A DNA stretch of 64,000 bases from Aureimonas sp. ME7 (GCF_903970965.1 NZ_CAJCKW010000010.1:1-64000); one strand, 5' to 3'. Positions 40,474-50,517 are shown, numbered from the stretch's first letter. A program made the numbers and translations. The notes: a model not told the origin generated them from the sequence alone.

Positions 40474-41667
40474 TCACCGGTCGGAGCCAAGTGCCATGGT
40501 GCCCGCGCGAGCGGAGAAATCGCCGATGGAGCGGGCCAGAATGGTCGCCAGTTTGCCCTGCCAGTCGCTCGAGGTCAGCAGTTTCTCGTCGTCGGCGTTG
40601 GACAGATACCCCATCTCCAGGAGAATGGAGGGTACGTCCGGTGCGCGGAGCACGCGAAACCCGGCCGAGCGCTTCGGGTTGTTGATCAACCGGACCTCGC
40701 CGCGCTGCAAATCGGCGACCAACCGAACGGCGAAATGCTCCGACAGTCCTTCGGTCTCGCGCCGCACGAGATCCACCAGGATATCGTGGATTTCCGGGGC
40801 GTCCTGGTCCCATTCCGGCCCCGCGAACCGGTCGGCGGAATTTTCCACATCTGCGAGTTCGCGGGCCAGACTGTCGGACGCCTTGTCGGACAGGGTGTAT
40901 ACGGTCGCGCCGCGCAACTCGCTGTAGCGGATCGAATCGGCGTGAAGCGAGATCATCAGATTGGCGCCCGCCCGGCGCGCGATCGCCGCGCGCTCGTTGA
41001 GCGGGATGAAGACATCGTCCTCGCGCGTCATGACGACATCCACGTTTTCATACGGTTTCAGCGCATGCCGCAGCGCCTTGGCAAAAGCGAGGTTGACGGT
41101 CTTTTCCTCGGCCCCGTTCTGCCCCGTCGCCCCCTTGTCGATGCCGCCATGGCCGGGATCCAGAACCACCACGAAGCGATGAGGAGCGGTCGCACTCCTC
41201 CTTTCAGCCTGTTTGGATGGCGCCGCGACGCTCGGGCCGACGAAATCCTTCCGCGTGCCCGCGTGAAGGCGAAGCGAGATTCGCGCTCCCGCTTCCGTCC
41301 GCTCCGTCTTCAGTTCGGGACGGACGGGACCCGGAAGCGTGAGAACCAGCCGATATCGATCGTTGGCGATCAATCCATGCCGGATTCCGGACACGAGTTT
41401 GCTTCTCTTGATGTCAGGCAGCTTGGCCGCCGCGAGCGTTTCGGGAAAATCGAGAGCGACCCGGTAGGGCGCTTCCAACAGAATCAGTTGCGGAACCGCA
41501 GTCCCGATCAGATCGAGATCGAGACCGAAACCGTCCGGCACGGCGACGGTCTCGATCTTCGCGACAATCGATAGATCGCTCTGTTCCGCATGAGCCGGGA
41601 ACGGGAAGAGAAGAGCGACGCAAACGACGGAAACCAGGAAACGCAGGAGATTTCGGGCAGCGAGCAT
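40474..41667 (-). CDS. N-acetylmuramoyl-L-alanine amidase with AMIN domain
   Basis: The 397-aa protein has a signal peptide (LRFLVSVVCVALLFPFPAHA), an N-terminal AMIN domain of about 120 residues and a C-terminal amidase_3 domain. The zinc motifs LDPGHGGIDKG, the later Glu in NGAEEKTVNL, SLHADS and the catalytic Glu in LLEMGYLSN are present. It should split septal peptidoglycan in the periplasm like AmiC. It precedes mrcA on the same strand, a wall-synthesis pair. It is divergent from rne across a 550-bp gap. Confidence 0.93.
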   Translation of the reverse strand: MLAARNLLRFLVSVVCVALLFPFPAHAEQSDLSIVAKIETVAVPDGFGLDLDLIGTAVPQLILLEAPYRVALDFPETLAAAKLPDIKRSKLVSGIRHGLIANDRYRLVLTLPGPVRPELKTERTEAGARISLRLHAGTRKDFVGPSVAAPSKQAERRSATAPHRFVVVLDPGHGGIDKGATGQNGAEEKTVNLAFAKALRHALKPYENVDVVMTREDDVFIPLNERAAIARRAGANLMISLHADSIRYSELRGATVYTLSDKASDSLARELADVENSADRFAGPEWDQDAPEIHDILVDLVRRETEGLSEHFAVRLVADLQRGEVRLINNPKRSAGFRVLRAPDVPSILLEMGYLSNADDEKLLTSSDWQGKLATILARSIGDFSARAGTMALGSDR

Positions 41668-42217
41668 GGCGAGCGGGCGACCTTGGTGACTTCAGGAGGG
41701 GATCATGGTCGATCAAGATGGCGGCAAGCAGACCTCCTGCCGCTTCGTTGAGCCCTCCCCTTGTTTGCGGAGCTAACGCGCCTTACAAGCATAAGTGAGG
41801 CTCCTGCGTCATTCGCGTGGATGCGTCGCCGACGGTCGCACCGCAGAACGGATGCATCGTTAATGGGCGTACACGCGACCACACGCCGGTTTCTCGTACA
41901 GATTTGCGCCGATCGGGCCGCTTGCGTCCATCGGTTCCTATGCGGGTCATGCCGGGGAAGGCGTCGTCCTTTTCCAAAACCCGCGATTTCGTCGGCTGCT
42001 TCGCGGCCATCATATGTTGCAGGTCGTTCGCGCGTGTCATCGGCATACGGAGTTCTCATGACGCCTTCGCTCGGTTCGGTCGAACCGGGCGTTTGTTCGT
42101 CGAGGACATCCGCCCTACGCCGCGAGCCGACCGTGTCGGCCCTCCCCATCCCGGAATCCATGTCGGTTTCAAGGACCGCATCCTCCCGGCGTCGGCAGGG
42201 CCCGGAGTTGAGATCAC
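41668..42217. other. 550-bp spacer, probably including the rne 5' leader
   Basis: No gene is convincing here. It should hold the amidase promoter (leftward) and the rne promoter and leader (rightward); rne leaders are long and autoregulatory in other bacteria. A 23-codon frame at 41705-41776 has a strong AGGAGGGG ribosome site 4 nt upstream and is listed only as a possibility. Longer open frames (such as plus 41817-42236) look like compositional artefacts. Confidence 0.4.
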
Positions 42218-44935
42218 ATGGCAAACAAGATGCTGATCGACGCCGCCCACCCGGAAGAAACCCGGGTCGTCGTCGTCAAGGGTAACCGGATCGAGGAATT
42301 CGATTTCGAGTCGGAGCACAAGAAGCAGCTCAAGGGCAATATCTATCTGGCCAAGGTGACGCGGGTCGAACCCTCGTTGCAGGCCGCCTTCGTCGAATAC
42401 GGCGGCAATCGCCACGGCTTCCTCGCCTTCAGCGAAATCCACCCCGACTATTACCAGATTCCCGCGGCCGACCGGAAAGCTCTGATCGAGGAAGAGCTCG
42501 CGCGCGCAGAGGAGGACGAAGACCACGACGAGGGTAAGCCAGCGAAGCCCGCCCGCTCGCGCAGCCGTCGCTCACGCTCGAGCGAAGCGCAGGCAGCGGA
42601 CGCCGCCGACGACAGCGTGTCCGAATCGCTCGAGGCCGTCGCTGCGGAAGCCGACGCCTCGTCGGACGAGAAGGTGACGGAGCCGGAAGACGGTTCCGCC
42701 GATCCCGCCGAGAACGGGGCGGACGAAGCTCCTGTCGGGGACAGAGCCGACGAAGGCGTCGCAGTTGCTGCCGATGAGGAAGCAGTCTCGACGGCGGAGA
42801 ACGAAGAAGTCGCAGTCGAGGAAAAGCCGCGCCGTCGGCGGAGCAGCTCGCGCCGCTCGCGCGAGGCCGAGGAAGAAACGCCGGTCGAGGAGGTCGAGGA
42901 AGTCGACGACCTCGGCAGCGAGGACGCGATGGAAGAGGTGCCGGTTCGCAACCGCGCACCGCGCAAGCAGTACAAGATCCAGGAAGTCATCAAGCGTCGC
43001 CAGATCCTGCTCGTGCAGGTCGTCAAGGAAGAGCGCGGCAACAAGGGCGCGGCCCTCACCACCTATCTGTCGCTGGCCGGCCGCTACTCCGTCCTGATGC
43101 CGAACACCGCCCGTGGCGGCGGCATCTCGCGCAAGATCACCAACGCGGCGGATCGCAAGCGCCTGAAGGAGGTCGCGCGCGATCTCGAAGTGCCCAAGGG
43201 CATGGGCATCATCCTGCGCACGGCCGGTGCCAACCGCACCAAGGCCGAGGTGAAGCGCGACTACGAGTATCTGATGCGCCTCTGGGAAACCGTGCGCACG
43301 CTCACTCTCCAGTCCAGCGCCCCTGCCCTCGTCTACGAGGAAGGCAGCCTGATCAAGCGTTCGATCCGCGATCTCTACAACAAGGACATCGACCAGATCC
43401 TCGTGGCCGGCGACGCCGGCTACCGCGAGGCGAAGGATTTCATGCGCATGCTGATGCCGAGCCAGGCAAAGGTGGTGCAGCCCTATCGCGAACTCGTCCC
43501 GATCTTTACCCGCCAGGGCATTGAAGCGCAGCTCGACAAGATGCTGCAGCCCCACGTGACGCTGAAGTCCGGCGGCTACATCATCATCAACCAGACCGAA
43601 GCGCTGGTGGCGATCGACGTGAACTCCGGTCGTTCGACGCGCGAGCATTCGGTCGAGGACACCGCTTATCAGACCAACCTCGAAGCGGCCGAAGAGGTCG
43701 CCCGCCAGCTCCGCCTGCGCGATCTCGCCGGCCTCGTCGTCGTCGATTTCATCGACATGGAGGAGAAGCGGAACAACCGGAACGTCGAGAAGCGCCTGAA
43801 AGATTGCCTGAAGGACGATCGCGCCCGAATCCAGATCGGCCGCATCTCGCATTTCGGCCTTCTGGAAATGAGCCGCCAGCGCATCCGCGCCAGCGTTCTC
43901 GAATCCACGATGCAGGTCTGCCCGGTGTGCAGCGGCAATGGTTTCATCCGCTCGGCCTCGTCGCTCGCGCTGCATCTCCTGCGCTCGATCGAGGAGCACC
44001 TTCAGAAGCACGGTACGCACGACCTGATCGTCAAGGTTCCGACCGCGACGGCGCTCTACGTCCTCAACGAAAAGCGCGCGACGATCGACGAGCTCGAGCG
44101 TCATTACGGTCTGCGCATCGTTCTGGAAGCGGTGGAGGGCTTCGGCCATCAGCACATCGCGATCGAGCACGGCGCGGAAGCGCTGAAGCGAGTCAAGCCG
44201 GAACAGATCGCGACGGCCCCTGCCGTTTCGCCCGATCTCATCGAGATCGAGGAAGCCATCATCGAATCCGATGACGAGGAGGCGGAGGCAGCTGAGGCGA
44301 CGACGCCCGCCCCCAACGGCGAAGACGAGCGCCGCGACGGTTCGCGCCGCCGCCGTCGTCGTCGCCGCGGTGGCCGCCGTTCGGACGAGAAGGACGGTTC
44401 GGCCGAGGACGAGAACGGGAATGGCGATGATGCCGTTTCCACCGCCGGTGACGACGAAGCCGCCGCCGAGGCAACGGCGGAAGCGCCTGCCGGCGAGGAC
44501 GACAGCGAGGGTCGCGATCGCAAGCGTCGCCGTCGCGGTCGTCGTGGCGGCCGTCGCAGCCGTGACGACGACGCTGTGACGGAAGCATCCGATGCGGGCG
44601 CGGACGAAGCGCCCGACGCTGTCGCGGAGCCTTCGGAGGTCGAGGCCGCCCAGGTGGACGGCAATGCCGAGCCGCTTGGCGAAACCGGAACGGAAGTCGA
44701 AACGGCGGCGGAACCGGAAGCCGTGGACGAGCCTGTCGCCGAAGAAACGGTGCCGGCGGATGCTGAGATTGCGGATCGCGACGAAGTGACGAGCGAGCAC
44801 GAGATCACCGCCGCCAACGACCAGCCGCCCGCGCCGCCCGCCAGCCCCCGCCTGTCCACCAACGGGCAGGAAAGCGCCGAGGAGGACACGCGTCCCAAGA
44901 AGCGCGGCTGGTGGTCGAAACGTTCGGCCGAGTAA
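42218..44935 (+). CDS. rne: Ribonuclease E/G family endoribonuclease
   Basis: The 905-aa endonuclease drives mRNA decay and rRNA and tRNA processing. The N-terminal catalytic part carries the S1 domain, split by an acidic, Arg-dotted insert of about 150 residues (roughly 95-245), and a DNase I-like active site with VAIDVNSG and VVVDFIDMEEK. The zinc-link CPVCSGNG follows. The C-terminal 250 residues are disordered, with alternating acidic stretches and Arg-rich blocks, where RNA and degradosome partners would bind. It ends before a perfect hairpin terminator. Confidence 0.95.
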   Translation: MANKMLIDAAHPEETRVVVVKGNRIEEFDFESEHKKQLKGNIYLAKVTRVEPSLQAAFVEYGGNRHGFLAFSEIHPDYYQIPAADRKALIEEELARAEEDEDHDEGKPAKPARSRSRRSRSSEAQAADAADDSVSESLEAVAAEADASSDEKVTEPEDGSADPAENGADEAPVGDRADEGVAVAADEEAVSTAENEEVAVEEKPRRRRSSSRRSREAEEETPVEEVEEVDDLGSEDAMEEVPVRNRAPRKQYKIQEVIKRRQILLVQVVKEERGNKGAALTTYLSLAGRYSVLMPNTARGGGISRKITNAADRKRLKEVARDLEVPKGMGIILRTAGANRTKAEVKRDYEYLMRLWETVRTLTLQSSAPALVYEEGSLIKRSIRDLYNKDIDQILVAGDAGYREAKDFMRMLMPSQAKVVQPYRELVPIFTRQGIEAQLDKMLQPHVTLKSGGYIIINQTEALVAIDVNSGRSTREHSVEDTAYQTNLEAAEEVARQLRLRDLAGLVVVDFIDMEEKRNNRNVEKRLKDCLKDDRARIQIGRISHFGLLEMSRQRIRASVLESTMQVCPVCSGNGFIRSASSLALHLLRSIEEHLQKHGTHDLIVKVPTATALYVLNEKRATIDELERHYGLRIVLEAVEGFGHQHIAIEHGAEALKRVKPEQIATAPAVSPDLIEIEEAIIESDDEEAEAAEATTPAPNGEDERRDGSRRRRRRRRGGRRSDEKDGSAEDENGNGDDAVSTAGDDEAAAEATAEAPAGEDDSEGRDRKRRRRGRRGGRRSRDDDAVTEASDAGADEAPDAVAEPSEVEAAQVDGNAEPLGETGTEVETAAEPEAVDEPVAEETVPADAEIADRDEVTSEHEITAANDQPPAPPASPRLSTNGQESAEEDTRPKKRGWWSKRSAE

Positions 44936-44944
44936 CAAGCTGGG

Positions 44945-44978
44945 AAAGAGCGGCCCAACGGCCGCTCCTTTCATTTTG
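44945..44978. terminator. Rho-independent terminator between rne and the aminotransferase
   Basis: The perfect arms GAGCGGCC (44948-44955) and GGCCGCTC (44960-44967) have a CAAC loop. The T-rich tract CTTTCATTTT follows on the plus strand and an A-rich stretch precedes, so it can end both convergent transcripts. Confidence 0.85.
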
Positions 44979-44986
44979 GGAATGGG

Positions 44987-46153
44987 TCAGACCAGGAGCG
45001 TGCGGAGCCGCGCCACGGCGCGTTCGATCTCGGCCGGGTCGCCTGCATAGGACAGGCGCACCGTCCGCTCGCCGCGCTGCGGATCGAAGTCGATGCCCGG
45101 GGTCAACGCAACGAGCGCCTTCTCCAACGCCACCTCGGCAAACTCGGACGAGTGCTCGAACCCATTGGGAATGGTGGCGTAGGCATAGAAGGCCCCATCG
45201 ATCGGCGCGATGTCGAGGAAGCCGAACTGCGGCAACGCGGTCATCAGCGTTTCGCGGCTTCGAGCATAGTCGAGCTTCGTCCGCTCCAGAACCTCCCGCG
45301 CGTCGAACACGGCCTCTGCACCGATCTGGCTGAGTTCGGGCGCCGAGATGTAGAGGCTCTGCCCGATACGCTCGGCAGCGCGCGTGAGCGGCTTCGGCAG
45401 CACCAGCCAGCCGATCCGCCAGCCGGTCATGCAATAGTACTTGGAAAAGGAGTTCACGACGATCGCCCGATCGGTGAACTTCAGAGCCGAGACGGTCGGC
45501 GCACCGTACGCCAGCCCATGATAGATCTCGTCGGAAACGAACACGATCCCGGCCGCGTCCGTAAACTCCACCAGCTTGCGCAGTTCGTCCGGCGGCGTGA
45601 TCGTACCGGTCGGGTTGGCCGGGCTGGCGATGAGCACGCCGCGGATTGGCGCCTCGCGATGGGCATTCTCCAGTGCCTCGGCCGTCAGGATATATCGATC
45701 GTCCGGTCCCACCGGGATCTCAACGGGTACGAGCCCCAGTGCCAGAAGGATGTTGCGATAGGCGGGATAGCCCGGCGAGGCGATCGCGACACGGTCTCCG
45801 ACATCGAAAGCGGCTAGGAATGCGAGGTTGAAGCCGGCCGAGGAGCCGGTGGTGATCATGATCCGGTCGGGGGACACATCGACCCCCTCGCTCTCCGCGT
45901 AGTGTCGCGCGATACGCCGACGAAGGCCTTGGCGGCCGAGCGCGTCCGTATATCCGATGCGGCCGCGCGCCAGAAACGCGCGAACGGCGTCGGATACGAT
46001 CTCGGGGACCGGGGCGGAGGGTTGGCCGACGGCCAGCGAAATGACATCGTGCCCTTCCGCGACGAGGCGGTTGGCGGCGGCCATGATGTCCATGGCGCGA
46101 AACGGATCGATCTGCGAGCGCCGCGAGGCCTTGATGGGCGGAAGAGTGGACAT
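44987..46153 (-). CDS. PLP-dependent class I/II aminotransferase
   Basis: The 388-aa enzyme is a fold-type I aminotransferase of the aspartate/aromatic family. The PLP lysine is in NSFSKYYCMTGWRIGW and the phosphate-binding and Asp motifs are DEIYHGLAYG and SPANPTGTI. The amino donor cannot be assigned from sequence alone. The ATG at 46153 has a TGAGG ribosome site 6 nt upstream and gives the expected N-terminus (MSTLPPIKASRRSQIDPF); the frame continues 13 codons upstream. It is divergent from the M48 protease gene. Confidence 0.85.
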   Translation of the reverse strand: MSTLPPIKASRRSQIDPFRAMDIMAAANRLVAEGHDVISLAVGQPSAPVPEIVSDAVRAFLARGRIGYTDALGRQGLRRRIARHYAESEGVDVSPDRIMITTGSSAGFNLAFLAAFDVGDRVAIASPGYPAYRNILLALGLVPVEIPVGPDDRYILTAEALENAHREAPIRGVLIASPANPTGTITPPDELRKLVEFTDAAGIVFVSDEIYHGLAYGAPTVSALKFTDRAIVVNSFSKYYCMTGWRIGWLVLPKPLTRAAERIGQSLYISAPELSQIGAEAVFDAREVLERTKLDYARSRETLMTALPQFGFLDIAPIDGAFYAYATIPNGFEHSSEFAEVALEKALVALTPGIDFDPQRGERTVRLSYAGDPAEIERAVARLRTLLV

Positions 46154-46258
46154 GAAAGCCTCATAAACGCCGGAATGCAATGCGCTTGACACCCGCCGGG
46201 ATGGTGTCGAGCGAGCCTGCGTTCTAGAAGCGTGGAAGCGAGCCTGGGAAGACGTGGG

Positions 46259-47641
46259 ATGGATTTTTTGATCGGGAGCATCGTCAAACGGGTCGGTATC
46301 GCCGTCCTGTCTCTCGCCATCGCGGCTCCGGTCGCATCGGCGCAGACGGCCCGTCGCCCATCCCTACCGATCGTGCGCGACGCGGAAATCGAAGCGCTGA
46401 TCAAGGACTACTCGCAACCGATCCTGCGGGCGGCCGGGCTTTCGCCCAGCCGCGTCGAGATCGTCCTCGTCAACGATCTCGCCTTCAACGCGTTCGTGGC
46501 GGGGCGCCGCATCTTCATCAACACCGGCACCATCCTCGATTCCGAAACGCCGAACGAGACGATCGGCGTTCTCGCGCACGAGGTCGGCCACTTGGCCGGC
46601 GGCCATCAGGAGCGGCTGCGCGAGCAGATCGAGCGGGCCAAGACGATCGCCGTGGTGGCGGGACTCTTGGGCGCGGGCGCGGCGGTGGCGGGTGCGGCGG
46701 GCGGCAACAGCTCGCTGGCGGGCGTCGGCGGCGGCTTGATGACGAGCGGCGGCAGCATCGCGCAACGCAGCCTCTTCGCCTATCAGCGGACGGAGGAAAC
46801 CACCGCCGACCGCTCCGCGCTCACATACCTTCTGAAGACCCAGCAATCCCCCAAGGGTCTCCTGGACAGCTTCTCCGGCCTGATGCGCAAGAACATGTTG
46901 TCCGGCATTTCGTCGGATCGCTACGTGTCCTCCCACCCCGCGCCGCAGGAACGCATCGGCTTCCTCCAGACGGCCGCGAAGGAAAGCCCCTACTTCGATA
47001 AGAAGGACCCGCCCGAGCTTCAGCTTCGCCACGATCTGGCTCGCGCGAAGATCGCCGCCTACAACGGAGGCGCCGCGCAGGTGCGCCGCTCCTTCGGCCG
47101 CGACATCACCAGCCTGCCCGCTCGCTACGGCGACGCGATCGCGACGCATCTCGCCGGCTCGCCCAAGGCGGCGCTGACCAAGATCGATGCGCTGATCGCG
47201 TCCTCACCGAAGACGCCATGGTTTCACGAGGTGCGCGGAGAGATCCTGATGGCGGGCGGCAAGGCGGACGAAGCGGCTGCCGCGTTCCGCACCGCCGCCA
47301 AGCTCGATCCGTCCGATTCCGGCATTCTGGAAGCCGCAGTCGGTCAGGCCCTGGTGACCGGCGGTCAGCCGGAGCGGATGAAGGAAGCCATTTCGCAGAT
47401 CCGGAAAGGTCTGGAGTCCGATCCCGCCAACTCCACCGCCTACCAGTTCCTCGCCATGGCCTACGGCAAGGTCGGCGACGTCGGCTCGGCCGAGCTGGCG
47501 ACGGCGGAAGGCTACTGGGAAGGCGGCAATTTCCGCCAGGCGAAGATCTTCGCCGCGCGGGCACAGCAGAAATTCCGGCCGAACTCACCGCAGTGGCGGC
47601 AGGCGCAGGATATCATCATTACGAAAGTGAACCGCAAATGA
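46259..47641 (+). CDS. M48 family metalloprotease with TPR tail (BepA-like)
   Basis: The 460-aa protein has a signal peptide (VKRVGIAVLSLAIAAPVASA), an M48 zinc metalloprotease domain with HEVGH at residues 107-111 and the third ligand in the TTADRSALTYL segment, and a C-terminal TPR-like helical region (from about residue 300). This matches the BepA family, periplasmic proteases and chaperones for outer-membrane proteins. I start at the ATG at 46259 rather than the GTG at 46232, because of the GGAAG ribosome site. It overlaps the DsbA-like gene by 4 bp (ATGA), a likely coupled pair. Confidence 0.88.
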   Translation: MDFLIGSIVKRVGIAVLSLAIAAPVASAQTARRPSLPIVRDAEIEALIKDYSQPILRAAGLSPSRVEIVLVNDLAFNAFVAGRRIFINTGTILDSETPNETIGVLAHEVGHLAGGHQERLREQIERAKTIAVVAGLLGAGAAVAGAAGGNSSLAGVGGGLMTSGGSIAQRSLFAYQRTEETTADRSALTYLLKTQQSPKGLLDSFSGLMRKNMLSGISSDRYVSSHPAPQERIGFLQTAAKESPYFDKKDPPELQLRHDLARAKIAAYNGGAAQVRRSFGRDITSLPARYGDAIATHLAGSPKAALTKIDALIASSPKTPWFHEVRGEILMAGGKADEAAAAFRTAAKLDPSDSGILEAAVGQALVTGGQPERMKEAISQIRKGLESDPANSTAYQFLAMAYGKVGDVGSAELATAEGYWEGGNFRQAKIFAARAQQKFRPNSPQWRQAQDIIITKVNRK

Positions 47642-48408
47642 GCGCGCGCAGCCTCCTTCGCTCGTTGACCATCGGCGCTCTCCTCCTGACCGCTTCCCAC
47701 GCCTCCGCCTTCGATCAGGCGCAGACGGACGAAATCGAGGGAATCGTCCGGAACTACCTTCTGGAACATCCGGAGGTGCTCCTGGAATCGATACAGGCGC
47801 TCGACGCGAAGCGCGCGGCGGAAGCGAAGGTCGGGCAGCGCGACACCATCCTCGGATTGAAGTCACGGCTCGAAGCCTCGCCGGAAGGAACGGTCGTCGG
47901 CAACCCGAAGGGCGACGTCACCCTCGTCGAGTTCTTCGACTACAATTGCGGCTACTGCCGCCGCGCCGCGAGCGACGTGAAGGTGCTCGTCGACAGCGAT
48001 CCGAACCTTCGCGTCGTGTTGAAGGAGATCCCGGTGCTCGGCCCCCCCTCGGAAGCCGCGACGCGCGTCAGCCTCGCGTTTCGCGAAGTCGCGCCGGAGA
48101 AGTACGGCGCGTTCCAGAAGGCCCTCCTTGCCTCGCGTTCGCAGGCGGACGAAACCCGCGCGCTCGAAGTCGCCAAGGATTTCGGCGTCGACGAAGCCAC
48201 CTTGCGCCCGAAGATCGGCGGCTCGGGCGTTGCGGCCGCGCTGAGCGAGAGCGCGGAACTCGCCACCGCCTTAGATATCAACGGAACGCCGAGCTACGTG
48301 ATCGGCGATGAGGTCGTGCCCGGCGCAGTCGGCGCCGACGCGCTTGCACAGAAAATCGCCAACGTTCGCGCCTGCGGATCCGCCACCTGCCCGCCCGCCG
48401 GCAATTGA
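47638..48408 (+). CDS. DsbA-family periplasmic thiol:disulfide oxidoreductase
   Basis: The 256-aa protein has a signal peptide (LLRSLTIGALLLTASHASAF) and a DsbA thioredoxin fold with active site CGYC at Cys104-Cys107 (FFDYNCGYCRRA). The cis-Pro loop follows as NGTPSYVIGD. A BdbD/DsbG-like role in periplasmic disulfide formation or isomerisation is likely. Its ATG overlaps the M48 gene stop, so the two envelope quality-control proteins are made together. A 223-bp gap to accB follows. Confidence 0.9.
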   Translation: MSARSLLRSLTIGALLLTASHASAFDQAQTDEIEGIVRNYLLEHPEVLLESIQALDAKRAAEAKVGQRDTILGLKSRLEASPEGTVVGNPKGDVTLVEFFDYNCGYCRRAASDVKVLVDSDPNLRVVLKEIPVLGPPSEAATRVSLAFREVAPEKYGAFQKALLASRSQADETRALEVAKDFGVDEATLRPKIGGSGVAAALSESAELATALDINGTPSYVIGDEVVPGAVGADALAQKIANVRACGSATCPPAGN

Positions 48409-48435
48409 CATGTTTGCCCTTCGCGCTTTTCCCCC

Positions 48436-48466
48436 GCTGCGCAAGGGTCTATAGGGCTGCGCAAGG
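48436..48466 (+). promoter_or_regulatory. Paired direct repeats around a -10-like element before accB
   Basis: GCTGCGCAAGG occurs at 48436-48446 and again at 48456-48466, a 20-bp period equal to two helical turns. Between them sits TATAGG (48450-48455), a good alphaproteobacterial -10. A matching -35 is not obvious. The geometry suits a repressor or activator bound as two tandem units on one DNA face. Confidence 0.45.
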
Positions 48467-48631
48467 AATGCACCGGCGACAGCTCCGGTCCGTTCACGAT
48501 TCGCCGGGGCGCCAGATCGCCCATACGCCGCGTCCGAGCGCCAGCGCGCCACGGCCGCCATGGATTGTTCGACCGACGTGTCCGAGGCCAAGCCTTATGG
48601 ATTGCGGCTTCGGTGAGCTCGAAGGAATGTT

Positions 48632-49105
48632 ATGGAAAAGGACTCCACTGTGGATCGATCGCTCGTCCGCGAACTCGCCGACATCCTGAACGATACCGAT
48701 CTGACCGAGATCGAGGTGGAACAGGGCGAGCTTCGCATTCGCGTCTCCCGGAAGAAGGAGTTCGTCGCCGCGCCCACCTACGCCCATATGCCGGCTCCGC
48801 TGCCAGCACCTATGGCGCCCGCGCCTCAGGCCGCAGTTCCCGCCGCTCCGGCCGCGTCCTCCGGTCCGGAAGTGGGCTCGGTCCCCTCGCCCATGGTCGG
48901 CACGGTCTATCTCGCCTCAGCCCCCGGTGCGAAGCCCTTCGTCGAGATCGGCCAGAGCGTCAGCGAAGGCGAGACGCTGCTGATCATCGAGGCGATGAAA
49001 ACGATGAACCAGATCCCGGCGCCGCGCTCCGGCACGATCAAGCGGATCTGCGTCGACAACGGACAGCCGGTGGAATACGGCGAAGCATTGGTCGTGATCG
49101 GCTGA
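48632..49105 (+). CDS. accB: Biotin carboxyl carrier protein of acetyl-CoA carboxylase
   Basis: The 157-aa protein carries the biotin arm between biotin carboxylase and carboxyltransferase. An N-terminal helical region is followed by an Ala/Pro-rich flexible linker (about residues 55-80) and the biotinyl domain, with the biotin lysine Lys123 in EAMKTMN. The common form is EAMKMMN; Thr replaces the second Met here. The start at 48632 is an ATG. accC follows 52 bp later and the pair is transcribed together. Confidence 0.96.
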   Translation: MEKDSTVDRSLVRELADILNDTDLTEIEVEQGELRIRVSRKKEFVAAPTYAHMPAPLPAPMAPAPQAAVPAAPAASSGPEVGSVPSPMVGTVYLASAPGAKPFVEIGQSVSEGETLLIIEAMKTMNQIPAPRSGTIKRICVDNGQPVEYGEALVVIG

Positions 49106-49157
49106 GGCCGACATCCCACGCGAACGTTCGGGTCAGGCGGTCAATGGAAGGGCATTC

Positions 49158-50510
49158 ATGTTCAACAAGGTTCTGATCGCCAATCGCGGCGAGATCGCGC
49201 TGCGTGTGCTGCGGGCGTGCAAGGAACTCGGCATCGGGACGGTGGCGGTTCACTCGACTGCCGACAACGCGGCGATGCACGTCCGGCTGGCCGACGAGAG
49301 CGTCTGCATCGGCCCGCCGCCGGCGCGCGACAGCTACCTGAACATCCCCCAGATCCTGGCGGCGTGCGAGATTTCCGGCGCGGATGCCGTGCATCCCGGC
49401 TACGGCTTCCTATCAGAAAACGCCCGTTTCGCCGATATCCTCGAAGCCCACAACATCACCTTCATCGGCCCGACGGCCGAGCATATTCGGGTGATGGGAG
49501 ACAAGATCGAAGCCAAGCGCACGGCGAAGGCGTTGGGCATTCCGGTCGTTCCCGGCTCGGCGGGTGCCGTGACGGACGATGCCGAGGCGATGCGCGTGGC
49601 GACGGACATCGGCTTTCCGGTGCTGGTCAAGGCGTCGGCGGGCGGCGGCGGACGCGGCATGAAGGTCGCGCATACGCCGGCCGACCTGTCGCTGGCGCTT
49701 TCCACCGCGCGCGCGGAAGCCGGCGCCGCGTTCGGCGACGATGCGGTTTATCTCGAAAAGTACCTCGGCAAGCCGCGTCACATCGAGGTTCAGGTGTTCG
49801 GCGACGGGATGGGCAACGCCATTCATCTCGGCGAGCGCGACTGCTCTCTCCAGCGCCGCCACCAGAAGGTCTGGGAGGAGGCCCGTTCTCCGGCTCTCGA
49901 CGAAGAGCAGCGGACCCGCATCGGCGAAATCTGCGCCAACGCGATGGCCAAGCTGAAATATCGCGGCGCCGGCACCATCGAGTTCCTGTACGAGAACGGC
50001 GAGTTCTATTTCATCGAGATGAACACTCGTCTTCAGGTCGAGCACCCCGTGACGGAAGCGATCACCGGGCTCGATCTCGTTCACGAGCAGTTGCGCGTCG
50101 CCGCCGGCCTCGGCCTTTCCGTCACCCAGGACGAGGTGAAGTTCCTCGGCCACGCGATCGAGTGCCGGATTAACGCCGAGGACCCACGCACCTTCGCGCC
50201 TTCGCCCGGGCAGATCAGCTACTATCACGCGCCCGGCGGCCTCGGCATCCGTATCGATTCCGGCGTTTACCAGGGCTATACGATTCCACCGTTCTACGAT
50301 TCGTTGATCGGCAAGCTGATCGTCCATGGGCGCACGCGCAACGAATGCCTGATGCGCCTGCGCCGAGCGCTGGATGAGATTATCGTAGACGGCGTGAAGA
50401 CGACGCTCCCCTTGTTCCAGGATCTCGTCGACAACGCGGACATCCAGGCAGGGAACTACGACATCCACTGGCTGGAACAGTATCTCGCGGCTGCGGCCAA
50501 GGCTGCCTGA
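49158..50510 (+). CDS. accC: Biotin carboxylase of acetyl-CoA carboxylase
   Basis: The 450-aa ATP-grasp enzyme carboxylates the biotin on AccB in the first step of fatty acid synthesis. It has the full biotin carboxylase signature: [17 protein letters not shown] at the N-terminus, the glycine-rich ATP loop [12 protein letters not shown], and the [10 protein letters not shown] and [14 protein letters not shown] segments. The length is normal. It lies between accB and aat and is separated from aat by 7 bp, so aat may be cotranscribed. Confidence 0.97.
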   Translation: MFNKVLIANRGEIALRVLRACKELGIGTVAVHSTADNAAMHVRLADESVCIGPPPARDSYLNIPQILAACEISGADAVHPGYGFLSENARFADILEAHNITFIGPTAEHIRVMGDKIEAKRTAKALGIPVVPGSAGAVTDDAEAMRVATDIGFPVLVKASAGGGGRGMKVAHTPADLSLALSTARAEAGAAFGDDAVYLEKYLGKPRHIEVQVFGDGMGNAIHLGERDCSLQRRHQKVWEEARSPALDEEQRTRIGEICANAMAKLKYRGAGTIEFLYENGEFYFIEMNTRLQVEHPVTEAITGLDLVHEQLRVAAGLGLSVTQDEVKFLGHAIECRINAEDPRTFAPSPGQISYYHAPGGLGIRIDSGVYQGYTIPPFYDSLIGKLIVHGRTRNECLMRLRRALDEIIVDGVKTTLPLFQDLVDNADIQAGNYDIHWLEQYLAAAAKAA

Positions 50511-50517
50511 TCCGGCG

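Noticed and set aside
42572-44974. 800-codon open frame antisense to rne
   Set aside because: Opposite the repetitive Glu/Arg coding part of rne; composition explains it.
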